Origin: Mucilaginibacter galii
GTDB lineage: Bacteria; Bacteroidota; Bacteroidia; Sphingobacteriales; Sphingobacteriaceae
DNA length: 64,000 bases
Direction: 5' to 3'
NCBI RefSeq assembly: GCF_014635825.1
Contig: NZ_BMDO01000001.1
Location: 868,001 to 932,000, forward strand
Position numbers and translations under genes: made by a program
Part shown: positions 44,068-53,247 of the stretch, one piece after another
Position numbering within the stretch: the first letter of the stretch is position 1
Layout: the number at the start of each line of letters is the position of its first letter
Notes under the pieces: model-generated
What the model was told of the DNA's origin: nothing
The model's database searches: none
Seen by the model: only the letters and a program-made list of their open reading frames with translations

Positions 44068-47000
44068 TTAAGCCTCTGTTGGTAGTCTGTTTCTAACTTT
44101 TGTTTGGTAACCAATACCTGGTTTAACGTTCAACTCTTCTAACACATAATATGTTCTTTCGCTTTTCAAAGCTTTTGAAACTTGTGAGTTAGGATCAAGT
44201 TTGTTACCGAAGATGATAGCATTTGCAGGGCAGGTTTGCTGACAGGCAACTTTAATATCACCATCTACCAACGGACGTTTTTGCAATTTGGCGTTTAACT
44301 TACCAGCTTGTATACGTTGTACGCACATTGAGCATTTTTCCATTACCCCACGGAAACGTGTAGTAACATCTGGGTTTAATACCAGCTCAGTGTAATCGTT
44401 TTGGATGTAGTTCTCAAAGCGTGAATCGTTCCAGTAGTTGAACCAGTTGAAACGACGTACTTTATAAGGGCAGTTGTTAGCGCAATAACGTGTACCTACG
44501 CAACGGTTGTAAGTCATTTGGTTTAAGCCTTCGCTTGAGTGCGTGGTGGCCAATACCGGACAAACAGTTTCGCAAGGTGCGTGATCGCAATGCTGACAAA
44601 GCATTGGCTGATAAGTAACCGATACGTGATCAAGATCTTCTAACTTGTTGATCTCTTTCTCTTCAGTAACTGTTTTGCCTTTTTCGTCAAAGCTGTAATA
44701 ACGGTCAATACGTATCCAGTGCATCTCGCGGCGACGGCGAACCTCATCACGACCTACTACCGGGATATTGTTTTCGGCGTTACAAGCCACCACACAAGCA
44801 CCGCAACCGGTACAAGCGTTCAAGTCGATTGCCATTACCCAGTCATACTGAGGGCGGTCGTAATCGTTCCACAGATCGTAAGTTTCCTTCTTTTCTGATT
44901 CTTTATCTTCTCCCCTTTTCAGGTATTCTTGCAAGGTAGTTTCGCGTATAACATCGCGGCCTTCGTAAGAGTGGTGTGTTTGTGTTTGAGCCAGGATAAT
45001 TTTGTCGCCGCCTAATTTCTCAATAGATGCAACTGCATTGCCCTGGAAAGAGCCATTGGTTAAGCTAACAAAAGGATAAGCATTTTTACCTACCATATCG
45101 CCTACCTTACCGGCTTTAGTACGGCCGTAACCTACGGCAATAGAGATAGTACCTTGCGCCTGGCCTGGTTGTAATAACACAGGTAACTCAGTGCTGTAGT
45201 TGTTGGCCGTAATCTTGATCAAATCACCTTCTTCCAGCTTCAAATCTTCGGCTGTTTTAGGAGAAATGGCTACGAAGTTATCCCAGGTAACTTTAGAAAT
45301 AGCTTCCGGTAACTCCTGTAACCAAGGGTTGTTAGCATATTTACCGTTACCAATAGTATTATTTTCGTAAACCTGTAACTCTAATTTACCTTCGCCGGCT
45401 GCAAGTTTAGCACCCTGGCTTAGTATAGTTTGAGCAACACCGTTAATATCGCGGTTAAAGGCAACCGGTGTAGCTGGCTTATCGGCAACTTTAATAAACC
45501 CGTTTTGTAGTAAAGTTTCCCATCCGCCTTGTCCGGCCAAACCACCTTTAGGAAGCAGGCTGGTATTCCAGGTATTGCGTACAAAGGTGTAGTAATCTTT
45601 AACAGCGTTGTCGCTCCAGATAAGTAAGCTTTGCTCGGCTTTACGGGTATCGTAAACCGGGTTAATGGTTGGCTGAATAATGGTGTAATAACCTTCCAGC
45701 ACATTTTCATCACCCCAAGATTCGAGGTAGTTATGGTTTGGTGCTACAATGTTACATTGTGCAGCTGTTTCATCATTATACTGGTTGAAAGATACTTTTA
45801 AACGTACTTTCTTCAAGGCATCGGCAAAGGCACTGCTTTGATAGAAATCGTAAACCGGGTTAGCATCCAGGAACATTACTGCACCTACATCGCCGCGTTT
45901 CATTTCTTCTACTAGGGCAATGATGTCGGCATCGTTACCTTTGTATTTGTTTGATGGATTATCAAGATCAATAGTAGTACCGTAGCTGCCTAATAAAGAG
46001 TTGATGGCATTTACCAATACTTGTGTAGCCACATCGTTGCTTCCGCAAACTACCAGGGCACGGCCTTTGGCAGCTAACAGTTCTTTAGCAACTAAAGTAA
46101 TGGCGTTATCGGCAACGTTGTTACCTAACTTTTTAGAACCCGGTAAAGTAGTACCCGAAATTTCGTTGTACAGGTTAACCAGGGCTAAACCTTGCTGCGA
46201 TATTTTGACAGGGATACGAACGTCGGCATTACTACCGGTTAAGCTCATACCGCTTTCAAAATGCACGTGGCGCGACATTTTTTTGCTTTCAATAGCTTCC
46301 TCGTTACGTTTTGAAGCGTATTGGCGGGTGTACTCAGCGCTTGACAACCAAGAACCCAGGAAATCACAACCAAAGCCAACGATCAGATCGGCACGGTCGA
46401 AACGGTAGTGAGGCACTACTGCCTTACCAAAGCTGTTTTGATTAGCCTGAATGATACCGGTATAAGATACCGCATCGTAGTTGATATGCTTAGCGGTTGG
46501 GTATTGTGCAGCAAAAGCAGCAATCACACCTAAAGTAGATGGGCTGTTAATGCTGGCGGTTACCAAACGTATTTGTTTACCGCTTGCTTTAATGGCAGCT
46601 AACTCTGCTTTCACAAAGCTGTCTAAAGAGCTCCATGCGGTGTCGCCACCATCTTGCATAGGGCCTTTAAGGCGGTTAGTATCGTATAAATCCAGTACCG
46701 AAGCCTGTACTTGTGCGCTCACACCACCCTGACCTAAAACATCGCCCGGGTTACCTTCAATTTTGATAGGACGACCTTCGCGTGTTTTAACCAATATGGC
46801 CTGGCCGTCGTAGCTCGACACGTAATAGTTAGCTACACCAGGAGTTACTTCTTCGGGTTTAATTAAGTAGGGGATAGATTTGTGAACAGGCGTTTTTTGA
46901 CAAGCTGCCAGTGTAACCGCACCAATACCAAAACCAACTGTTTTCAGGAAGTTACGACGTGGCGTTTTACCCATTAAGCCGGTGCCGCTCAGCACTTCCT

Positions 47001-47103
47001 CAATTGGAATAGGCTCAGCAAACTCATGCTTGTTTAATTCAACAAACTCTGGCGTCTTGTTCAGCTCTTCTAAACCTTTCCAGTATTTTTTATTGCTTTC
47101 CAT
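44068..47103 (-). CDS. actB: alternative complex III iron-sulfur subunit ActB
   Basis: Large periplasmic subunit that joins a molybdopterin-oxidoreductase-like domain without cofactor (B1, about 75-740) and an iron-sulfur domain (B2, about 750-1000). The 1011-residue protein has an internal Tat-type signal (RRNFLKTVGFG, Arg49-Arg50, lipobox Cys68), the TAT-variant start of Bacteroidota ActB. The B2 part carries four cysteine clusters: CTGCGACVVAC, CQHCDHAPCETVCP, CVGTRYCANNCP and CSMCVQRI with CQQTCP. These should hold the iron-sulfur chain seen in known ACIII structures. It lies 40 bases after actA. Confidence 0.95.
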   Translation of the reverse strand: MESNKKYWKGLEELNKTPEFVELNKHEFAEPIPIEEVLSGTGLMGKTPRRNFLKTVGFGIGAVTLAACQKTPVHKSIPYLIKPEEVTPGVANYYVSSYDGQAILVKTREGRPIKIEGNPGDVLGQGGVSAQVQASVLDLYDTNRLKGPMQDGGDTAWSSLDSFVKAELAAIKASGKQIRLVTASINSPSTLGVIAAFAAQYPTAKHINYDAVSYTGIIQANQNSFGKAVVPHYRFDRADLIVGFGCDFLGSWLSSAEYTRQYASKRNEEAIESKKMSRHVHFESGMSLTGSNADVRIPVKISQQGLALVNLYNEISGTTLPGSKKLGNNVADNAITLVAKELLAAKGRALVVCGSNDVATQVLVNAINSLLGSYGTTIDLDNPSNKYKGNDADIIALVEEMKRGDVGAVMFLDANPVYDFYQSSAFADALKKVRLKVSFNQYNDETAAQCNIVAPNHNYLESWGDENVLEGYYTIIQPTINPVYDTRKAEQSLLIWSDNAVKDYYTFVRNTWNTSLLPKGGLAGQGGWETLLQNGFIKVADKPATPVAFNRDINGVAQTILSQGAKLAAGEGKLELQVYENNTIGNGKYANNPWLQELPEAISKVTWDNFVAISPKTAEDLKLEEGDLIKITANNYSTELPVLLQPGQAQGTISIAVGYGRTKAGKVGDMVGKNAYPFVSLTNGSFQGNAVASIEKLGGDKIILAQTQTHHSYEGRDVIRETTLQEYLKRGEDKESEKKETYDLWNDYDRPQYDWVMAIDLNACTGCGACVVACNAENNIPVVGRDEVRRRREMHWIRIDRYYSFDEKGKTVTEEKEINKLEDLDHVSVTYQPMLCQHCDHAPCETVCPVLATTHSSEGLNQMTYNRCVGTRYCANNCPYKVRRFNWFNYWNDSRFENYIQNDYTELVLNPDVTTRFRGVMEKCSMCVQRIQAGKLNAKLQKRPLVDGDIKVACQQTCPANAIIFGNKLDPNSQVSKALKSERTYYVLEELNVKPGIGYQTKVRNRLPTEA

Positions 47104-47143
47104 TTAAGCTATATAAACTGTAAATTGCTAAGTTTCTTAATTA

Positions 47144-48430
47144 TTAATAGTGACATTTACCGCACTCTAAACCACCTAAGGCAGCTGCAGTAACTTTCTC
47201 TCCGCGTTTCAACGCCTCGTGCACTTCTGTCATCTTATCGTAGTATGCATTGCCTTTGAAACCGGTTTCGGTACGTTTGTGGCACTGGATACACCATTTC
47301 ATGGTAAGTGGTGAATATTGGTAAACCTCTTTCATGGTTTGGATAGGACCGTGACATTTTTGGCACTCAATACCCGCAATTTTAACGTGCTGTGAGTGGT
47401 TGAAGTAAGCAAAATCTGGCAGGTTGTGAATACGAACCCACTGGATAGGACGAGCCTTGGTGGTATCGTATTTCTGTGTACCCGGATCGTAACCCAATGC
47501 ATCATAGATCTTGTGGATCTCAGGAGATTCGGTTTTAACCACCTTGTGGCAGTTCATACACACGTTTAATGATGGTATGGTTGCGTTTTTTCCTTTGTAA
47601 GCACTTGAGTGACAATACTGGCAGTTAATTTTCATAACACCTGCGTGCAACTCATGCGAGTATTTAATAGGCTGTACCGGCTGGTAACCCTGGTGAACAT
47701 TTGTGTTCCACATACCTACCCAGCTCCAGCTTGCAAAAGCAATAGTACCGGCCAGGATGAAGAAGAATACCAGTTTCTTGTTTTTAGCTAACTTTTTAAC
47801 TGTTGCTAAACGGTCAACAGGTGCAGCATCTGCCTCTTCAGCAGCTAAAGCTTCCTGCTCATCAGCAGGCAGTTCTTTACGTTTAAGCAACACACGCTCC
47901 AATGTACCAATGGCGCGGCTTAAAACCAATATAACAATGATCGCTACAACAATAACACCTAACAAACCAAAAATCATGCTCTCGCTTGGGCTGTTATCGG
48001 CAGCAGCGGCACCGGCAACACCCGCGCCGGCAGCAGGAGCAGCTTGCATTTTCTTATATTCATCACGAACATAAGTAATGATGTTAGCTACATCGCCATC
48101 GCTCAACTCGGTGAACACGTTCATGCCCGCCTGGTTGTACTCGTTGTATATTTTTAATGCCTTAGGATCTTTAGCGGCAATTAAGGCCTGGTTGTTCTGA
48201 ATCCATTTGGTTAACCATTTATCATCAGTTTCAGAAGTAATGGTAGGACCCAAAGCCGGGCCCGTCATGCGCACATCTAATTTGTGACACGAGGTACATT
48301 TGGCTTTATACAAGGCTTCACCCTTGGCCGCATCGCCCTGAGCACGGGCCGTAAAGCCCATAGCAGTGATGCCCGCTACCAGTAAAACCGACCTTGAAAA
48401 CTGTTTAAGAAGTAATGAGATATTTCTCAT
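47144..48430 (-). CDS. actA: alternative complex III multiheme cytochrome c subunit ActA
   Basis: Electron-exit cytochrome of alternative complex III. The 428-residue protein has a signal peptide (1-30), an N-terminal monoheme cytochrome domain with CTSCH at 45-49, a low-complexity Ala/Gly linker with a membrane segment (about 150-172), a second membrane segment (about 210-233), and a C-terminal pentaheme c3-like domain with CQYCH, CMNCH, CQKCH, CIQCH and CGKCH. That makes six CxxCH sites. It is the first gene of the operon; 310 bases with no clear gene lie upstream. Confidence 0.95.
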   Translation of the reverse strand: MRNISLLLKQFSRSVLLVAGITAMGFTARAQGDAAKGEALYKAKCTSCHKLDVRMTGPALGPTITSETDDKWLTKWIQNNQALIAAKDPKALKIYNEYNQAGMNVFTELSDGDVANIITYVRDEYKKMQAAPAAGAGVAGAAAADNSPSESMIFGLLGVIVVAIIVILVLSRAIGTLERVLLKRKELPADEQEALAAEEADAAPVDRLATVKKLAKNKKLVFFFILAGTIAFASWSWVGMWNTNVHQGYQPVQPIKYSHELHAGVMKINCQYCHSSAYKGKNATIPSLNVCMNCHKVVKTESPEIHKIYDALGYDPGTQKYDTTKARPIQWVRIHNLPDFAYFNHSQHVKIAGIECQKCHGPIQTMKEVYQYSPLTMKWCIQCHKRTETGFKGNAYYDKMTEVHEALKRGEKVTAAALGGLECGKCHY

Positions 48431-48695
48431 AAAGCGTATTTATGCTGAATAAATTTTGTGTTGGTAATATTCTTTCAACCAAAAACACGTGGGTATCCCC
48501 GTATTTTCAGTCCACAAAAGTAAAATTTTATAGGCTATGGCTGACAAATTAGTGACAGTTGTTTCTAATTTATAATCGTTCTAAACAAATTTAAAAAGTA
48601 TGCCTTTTGCTGTACGGAAAGCCATTTTCTTTGAACTTAAAAAGCCCTACCTAAACCCTCCTGATGATAAAGAATTTGGTAAGGCTTTGAAAATT

Positions 48696-48720
48696 AAATT
48701 CTATTTTATAAATAGAATTT
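48696..48720. promoter_or_regulatory. AT-rich perfect palindrome between the DHS-like gene and actA
   Basis: AAATTCTATTT and AAATAGAATTT are perfect 11-base arms separated by TAT. It begins about 20 bases after the stop of the DHS-like gene and about 265 bases upstream of actA. It lacks a GC stem, so it may be a weak terminator or a binding site. The rest of 48431-48740, which must hold the actA promoter, shows nothing else I can name. Confidence 0.35.
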
Positions 48721-48740
48721 ATGATTGTAAACCAGCGTTG

Positions 48741-49721
48741 TTATTGCCCTAATATCCAAGCAAATATTAACGGTACTACAATGGTAGCATCGCTCTCTAC
48801 AATAAACTTAGGCGTGTGAATATCCAGTTTACCCCAGGTAATTTTTTCGTTAGGTACCGCACCGGAGTAAGAACCGTAAGAAGTGGTAGAATCACTGATC
48901 TGGCAGAAATAGCTCCAGAACGGTATGTTTTCCATCTCCATATCCTGGTACAACATAGGCACTACGCAAATAGGGAAATCGCCGGCAATACCGCCACCTA
49001 TCTGGAAAAAGCCTAAGCCTTTACCACCAGAATTTTCAGGATACCATCCAGCCAGCCAGGTCATATATTCGATACCGCTTTTCATGGTACTGGCTTTTAG
49101 CTGTCCTTTGATTACGTACGATGCAAAAATGTTACCCATGGTGCTGTCTTCCCAGCCCGGAACTACAATAGGCAGATTTTTTTCGGCCGCGGCCAGCATC
49201 CAGGAGTTTTTAGGGTCAATTTCATAGTACTGCTCCAAATCGCCGCTTAACAGCATTTTGTACATATACTCATGCGGAAAATAACGCTCGCCAGCATCTT
49301 CGGCATCTTTCCAAACCTGGTGAATATGTTTTTGCAACCTGCGGAAAGCTTCTTCCTCAGGAATGCAAGTATCGGTAACACGGTTGTAATGGTTCTCTAA
49401 CAAGTCCCATTCGTCCTGCGGACTCAGATCGCGGTAGTTAGGCACGCGCTTGTAGTGCGAGTGTGCCACCAGGTTCATGATATCTTCCTCAAGGTTAGCA
49501 CCGGTACAACTGATAATGGCAATTTTATCTTGGCGGATCATTTCGGCCAGCGAAATACCCAGTTCGGCAGTACTCATAGCACCGGCCAGTGTTACCATCA
49601 TTTTACCACCCTCAAGTAAGTGGGTTTCATATCCTTTAGCTGCATCCATTAAAGCGGCAGCGTTGAAGTGCAAATAGTTTTTCTCAATAAACTGAGATAT
49701 AGGTCCTTTGGTAGTACTCAT
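48741..49721 (-). CDS. deoxyhypusine synthase-like protein without the catalytic lysine
   Basis: Bacterial member of the deoxyhypusine/homospermidine synthase fold. The 326-residue protein keeps the NAD-fold landmarks: TLAGAMSTAELG (45-56), SCTGANLEED (71-80), the GGG at 242-244 and the C-terminal ESDATIVVPLIFAWILGQ. In the eukaryotic enzyme GGG is followed by a VKHHI-type segment whose lysine forms the enzyme-imine intermediate; here it reads GGGIAGDFPI and no lysine is nearby. Bacteria lack eIF5A, so the substrate must differ. It is a single gene. Confidence 0.88.
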   Translation of the reverse strand: MSTTKGPISQFIEKNYLHFNAAALMDAAKGYETHLLEGGKMMVTLAGAMSTAELGISLAEMIRQDKIAIISCTGANLEEDIMNLVAHSHYKRVPNYRDLSPQDEWDLLENHYNRVTDTCIPEEEAFRRLQKHIHQVWKDAEDAGERYFPHEYMYKMLLSGDLEQYYEIDPKNSWMLAAAEKNLPIVVPGWEDSTMGNIFASYVIKGQLKASTMKSGIEYMTWLAGWYPENSGGKGLGFFQIGGGIAGDFPICVVPMLYQDMEMENIPFWSYFCQISDSTTSYGSYSGAVPNEKITWGKLDIHTPKFIVESDATIVVPLIFAWILGQ

Positions 49722-49845
49722 CGTCTAATCCTTTTTAAATCAGCCGCAAAAGTATGGATTTTGTTGGAAAATTGAATATTAACATTACACATAGGGTTGT
49801 CAATTCTAAATGATTGTAAGAGGATTAGCTCTTTATAAAAACGTT

Positions 49846-49879
49846 GTCATTTCGAACAGTATTGAGAAATCCTGTTCGA
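49846..49879 (+). repeat. solo half of the GTCATCTCGAAC repeat family
   Basis: GTCATTTCGAACAGTATTG and GAGAAATCCTGTTC match the left arm of the units in the 61053-61510 array, but no matching right arm follows. It lies in the 568-base gap between the DHS-like gene and the lactonase gene, which holds only repeats. Confidence 0.6.
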
Positions 49880-49966
49880 TTGATGCTGTTTAATTTTGTA
49901 AGTACAATTTGAACTTCGGTTTGTGCTGAAGAATAGCAGCATCGCTGTGTTGAGACATTCTTTCAA

Positions 49967-50150
49967 TTCCCTCCCTCGGGAGGGCAGGGAGGGGTTTAAT
50001 GAAGCTGTTCACCAACCATTCGCGTCAAACCCCTCCCTTCCACCGCACAGTCCCACCGCACCCCTCCCCAAGGAGGGAACCTTTTAATGCGTCTTTCTAA
50101 TTCCCCCCTTGGTGAGGTAGGGAGGGACTTAATGAAGCGTTCACCAACCA
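49967..50150. repeat. G-rich/C-rich palindromic repeat cluster with G-quadruplex motif
   Basis: Opens TTCCCTCCCTCGGGAGGG. At 49978-49994 it has four G-runs (GGGAGGGCAGGGAGGGG), a canonical G-quadruplex pattern on the + strand. A word like TTAATGAAGCGTTCACCAACC occurs twice (near 49996 and 50129), each time just after a G-rich block, and again at 55317. Related elements lie at 55288-55443 and 58898-58983. Confidence 0.7.
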
Positions 50151-50289
50151 TATATATCAAACCCACCCCGCCCCAACTAAAAATTAAGTAAACCAAAGTT
50201 TCACAGTAATATCCTTACCCAAAAAACACTCCCATTCAAAATTTAAAACCCTTTTTGCTACCTTGCCAACTTCAAATATCATATAACCT

Positions 50290-51420
50290 ATGAAAAAGTT
50301 TCTGTATCTGTTAACCATACTTCCTACGCTGTTATTGGCGCAAACTAAAGTGCCTAAATCATACGATTTGCTTATTGGTACTTATACTACCAATGGCAGC
50401 GATGGTATATACGTTTACCGTTTTTATACCGAAAGCGGCCGCCTGGCTTACTTAAACCGAACCACGGGTGTCGATAATCCGTCATACCTGTGTGTAGCTA
50501 AGAACGGCAAATTTGTATATTCTGTTAACGAGGTGGGCGACGACCGTAAGGGCAGCGTTAGTGCTTTTTCCTTTGAGCCGGTAGTGGGCACTATTCAATT
50601 GATCAATAAACAACCATCGGGCGCAGGGCCGTGCTATATTTCGGTAGATAAAGATCAAAAGCATGTATTTGCAGCTAATTATGCGGGCGGCAGTTTGTAT
50701 GTTTTTCCGCTTAATGCCGATGGCTCCCTGAAACAAGCATCACAAATTATACAGGATCAGGGTACAGGTCCCGATAAAACCCGCCAAGATAAGGCGCATG
50801 TACATACCGCTGTGTTATCGCCCGATGAAAAGCATCTGTTGTATACCGACCTGGGTACCGACAAGCTAAACATCTATCGTTACAAATCGTCGCAAGAACA
50901 ACCGCTAACAGCCTCTACCCCGCCGTTCGTCAGCATTACACCGGGCGATGGTCCGCGCCACATCGACTTTAGCGCCGATCATAAGTACCTTTACGTGATC
51001 ACCGAAATGGGGGCCAACATTAATACCTATGAATATAACGGCGGTAAGCCCAAGATGCTGCAAAAAGTAAGCATGATGGCCGATGGTTCTACCCAGCAAC
51101 CCGGCGGCGCCGATATTCACGTATCGCCCGATGGCTTGTTCTTGTATGCTACCAACCGCGGTACTGCAAACGAAATTGTGATTTATGCCATTAACCAGGA
51201 AACAGGCTTACTCACCTTTGTAGATAGGCAAGGCACAGGCGGTAACCATCCGCGTAACTTTGCGATAGATCCTACCGGCAACTTTCTGCTGGTGGCCAAT
51301 ATGAAGAGTAACAACGTTATTGTTTACAAAATTAACCGCACCACCGGAAAGCTGAACCAAACTAATCACCGTATTGAACTTGACAGTCCAAGTTGTTTGA
51401 AGTTTACAGCGGCAAAGTAA
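50290..51420 (+). CDS. exported lactonase-family beta-propeller protein
   Basis: Seven-bladed beta-propeller of the lactonase (6-phosphogluconolactonase-like) family. The 376-residue protein has a signal peptide (1-18, ending LLAQ), then the family start YDLLIGTYTTNGSDGIYVYRF and typical blades such as HVFAANYAGGSLYVFPLNADGS and PRHIDFSADHKYLYVITEMGANI. It ends GGNHPRNFAIDPTGNFLLVANM, with a late blade near the C-terminus. Export argues against a role on cytosolic 6-phosphogluconolactone; the true substrate is unknown. It runs into the next gene with a 2-base gap. Confidence 0.9.
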   Translation: MKKFLYLLTILPTLLLAQTKVPKSYDLLIGTYTTNGSDGIYVYRFYTESGRLAYLNRTTGVDNPSYLCVAKNGKFVYSVNEVGDDRKGSVSAFSFEPVVGTIQLINKQPSGAGPCYISVDKDQKHVFAANYAGGSLYVFPLNADGSLKQASQIIQDQGTGPDKTRQDKAHVHTAVLSPDEKHLLYTDLGTDKLNIYRYKSSQEQPLTASTPPFVSITPGDGPRHIDFSADHKYLYVITEMGANINTYEYNGGKPKMLQKVSMMADGSTQQPGGADIHVSPDGLFLYATNRGTANEIVIYAINQETGLLTFVDRQGTGGNHPRNFAIDPTGNFLLVANMKSNNVIVYKINRTTGKLNQTNHRIELDSPSCLKFTAAK

Positions 51421-51422
51421 GA

Positions 51423-52025
51423 ATGAGCCCAATTAGGTGCTTTTTTAGCATTTTATACCTGCTGATGTGTGCTGGTGTCACTTTTGCACAAAGCGGTACT
51501 TATCAAAAAATTGATAAAAACGGTTCATCGTGTACTATTGCTGTTATCAAAACAGGCAACAAACTTGAGGCTGCCGCATTTGCTTGGTGGGGTACAACCT
51601 CCGGCACTAATGGAAATTTCAGCGGTGCCGGAACTTTAACAGGCCAGGTATGTACTGTTAAATCTGCGGATGATGCCGGTTGCGGTTTAACTATTACCTT
51701 AATAAATATAAAAATTAGGGCTATATTTAATGATTGCATGACGAGCAACCTACCCGAAGATTTTTCTGGCACCTATGCTTTGCTTACCACAGCATTGCCC
51801 GGCGTTTACAAAGTAAAAGGTGACCACTCCTATTTCTACAAGAGTGCATCCTTAAGAAACAAGCTAAAAACCTATCTTGTAAAAGGCGACAAGGTGATTA
51901 TAACCCTTGAGAATATACACAACAAAGAATGGGTTTATATAAACTACCGAAATTTGGCAGGAAACGAAACCAGTGGTTACATGAGGCTTTCAGCATTGAA
52001 ACTTATTAAGCCAAGTTTGAATTAA
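51423..52025 (+). CDS. exported hypothetical protein
   Basis: Not recognised. From the ATG at 51423 the 200-residue product begins with a signal peptide (about 1-22, ending VTFAQ), then a region of beta-type sequence with four cysteines (residues about 37-105, SCTIAVIK, VCTVKSADDAGCGLTI, DCMTSN) and a C-terminal part (about 115-200) with SH3-like features (YFYKSASLRNKLKTYLVKGDKV, EWVYINYRNLAGNETSGYM). It follows the lactonase gene by 2 bases and is probably co-transcribed. An earlier in-frame TTG overlaps the lactonase gene and is unlikely. Confidence 0.7.
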   Translation: MSPIRCFFSILYLLMCAGVTFAQSGTYQKIDKNGSSCTIAVIKTGNKLEAAAFAWWGTTSGTNGNFSGAGTLTGQVCTVKSADDAGCGLTITLINIKIRAIFNDCMTSNLPEDFSGTYALLTTALPGVYKVKGDHSYFYKSASLRNKLKTYLVKGDKVIITLENIHNKEWVYINYRNLAGNETSGYMRLSALKLIKPSLN

Positions 52026-52037
52026 TATTTTATAGCG

Positions 52038-52607
52038 CTAATAGAGCCGCTCCATAAGATAAACAACTATCATGAGCCCGAAAAAAGCAATGAAACATAT
52101 GGTGAAGGGCCGGTTTGCGGAAGTGTTGTCTTTTTTCATTAACGGAAGAAGCGCTGCAAAGAACGTATATAGCAATATAGTAACCAGGTCTATTTTTAGC
52201 TCATAATCAGGGTCAAAACTTCTCCAAGTTGCACCACCTCGAATAGCCTGAATTCTAATATCGGGTATACGGAGGATGCTGTGTTTATAATCGGGCAAGT
52301 TATGGTTGTTAAGGTCAACAGTACCCTTTGGCGATATATAAAAGGTGATACGCTCCCCTTCTTTCACTTGCATGCGTTCCTCAATTTTTGAGGAGAAAAG
52401 CACATAAGAGAGTCTTATTGGGCGGCGGTATTCATTGGTCTGTATTCTGATGCTTAAGGTATGGTGATCATCCACCGCCTTTGCACTATTACTTACCGTA
52501 GCAGATACGGGTATGAGCTTTTGACGGGACTCTATACGCCGATAAGCAAAATATACAGCTGTTAAAGCAATTAGTATCAGGGCCACAATGCGCAGTGGAG
52601 ACATCAT
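52038..52607 (-). CDS. hypothetical protein with two membrane segments
   Basis: Not recognised. The 189-residue protein has a membrane segment at about 5-22 (RIVALILIALTAVYFA), an extracytoplasmic beta-rich middle (about 30-140) with YVLFSSKIEERMQVKEGERITFY, and a C-terminal pair of hydrophobic stretches (about 141-158 and 168-186). The first two codons are both ATG. It is in the same direction as the lipoprotein gene upstream but a terminator separates them. Convergent with the previous gene, with only 12 bases between. Confidence 0.65.
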   Translation of the reverse strand: MMSPLRIVALILIALTAVYFAYRRIESRQKLIPVSATVSNSAKAVDDHHTLSIRIQTNEYRRPIRLSYVLFSSKIEERMQVKEGERITFYISPKGTVDLNNHNLPDYKHSILRIPDIRIQAIRGGATWRSFDPDYELKIDLVTILLYTFFAALLPLMKKDNTSANRPFTICFIAFFGLMIVVYLMERLY

Positions 52608-52623
52608 AAAAAACTTAATTACA

Positions 52624-52662
52624 TAAAAAAGCGCTGGTATTGATCACAATTACCGGCGCTTT
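52624..52662 (-). terminator. terminator of the small lipoprotein gene
   Basis: On the - strand AAAGCGC and GGTA pair with TACC and GCGCTTT (one mismatch), with an 11-base loop, followed by TTTTTTA. It lies about 20 bases after the stop at 52683. Confidence 0.8.
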
Positions 52663-52682
52663 CTATAAAATGTTGAATTTTT

Positions 52683-53165
52683 TTATTGTTTGTTGAAGGT
52701 ATAAACCACGTAACCGGTACTGCTGCCAATAGCTACCGGGGTTTTTAACACCATGCTGTTACCATCGTTGTTGCTTACCAGTAACTGGTAGCCTTGCTGT
52801 ACGTTTTTAGCTTTATCGCCTTCAAATATCTTTTTGAACTGGAACATTTGCCCTTGAGCACCGGTGTTATTTACCGACCAGAAAATGGTTTGCGATACGC
52901 CGCTGCTTAAAGTATACATACCGTTACCACTGTTAGTCAGTTTCCAGGTACTGCCCACAAAAGCCGACGGGCGGGCTTCGTCAAATACATTGGATACGGC
53001 ACTTTCTATCAGGCCCTCATAGCTTACGTTACTTACTGTCCAGGTGCCGGTAAATTTACCACGACCTACATTTTGAACGCCTGTAGCTGCATTTTGAGTT
53101 GAACACGCTGTAACGGAAAGACCGATAACCACGGCCATTAAAATAATTTCAAGAATCTTTTTCAT
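52683..53165 (-). CDS. small hypothetical lipoprotein
   Basis: Lipoprotein of unknown function. The 160-residue protein from the ATG at 53165 (MKKILEIILMAVVIGLSVTAC) has a clear lipobox with Cys21; the longer frame from 53210 would bury the signal. The mature part resembles lipocalin-like domains: GRGKFTGTWTVSNVSYEG, a central GSTWKLTNSGNGMYTLSSG and C-terminal strands ending GYVVYTFNKQ. Bacteroidota lipocalin-like lipoproteins of this size are common; no function is assigned. Confidence 0.75.
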   Translation of the reverse strand: MKKILEIILMAVVIGLSVTACSTQNAATGVQNVGRGKFTGTWTVSNVSYEGLIESAVSNVFDEARPSAFVGSTWKLTNSGNGMYTLSSGVSQTIFWSVNNTGAQGQMFQFKKIFEGDKAKNVQQGYQLLVSNNDGNSMVLKTPVAIGSSTGYVVYTFNKQ

Positions 53166-53247
53166 AAGGTATTTGAGTGTGTTGAAATTATAATACATAA
53201 ATCTTGCCATACTGTTTGTTACGGCAGGTATTTAGTACAACAACACG

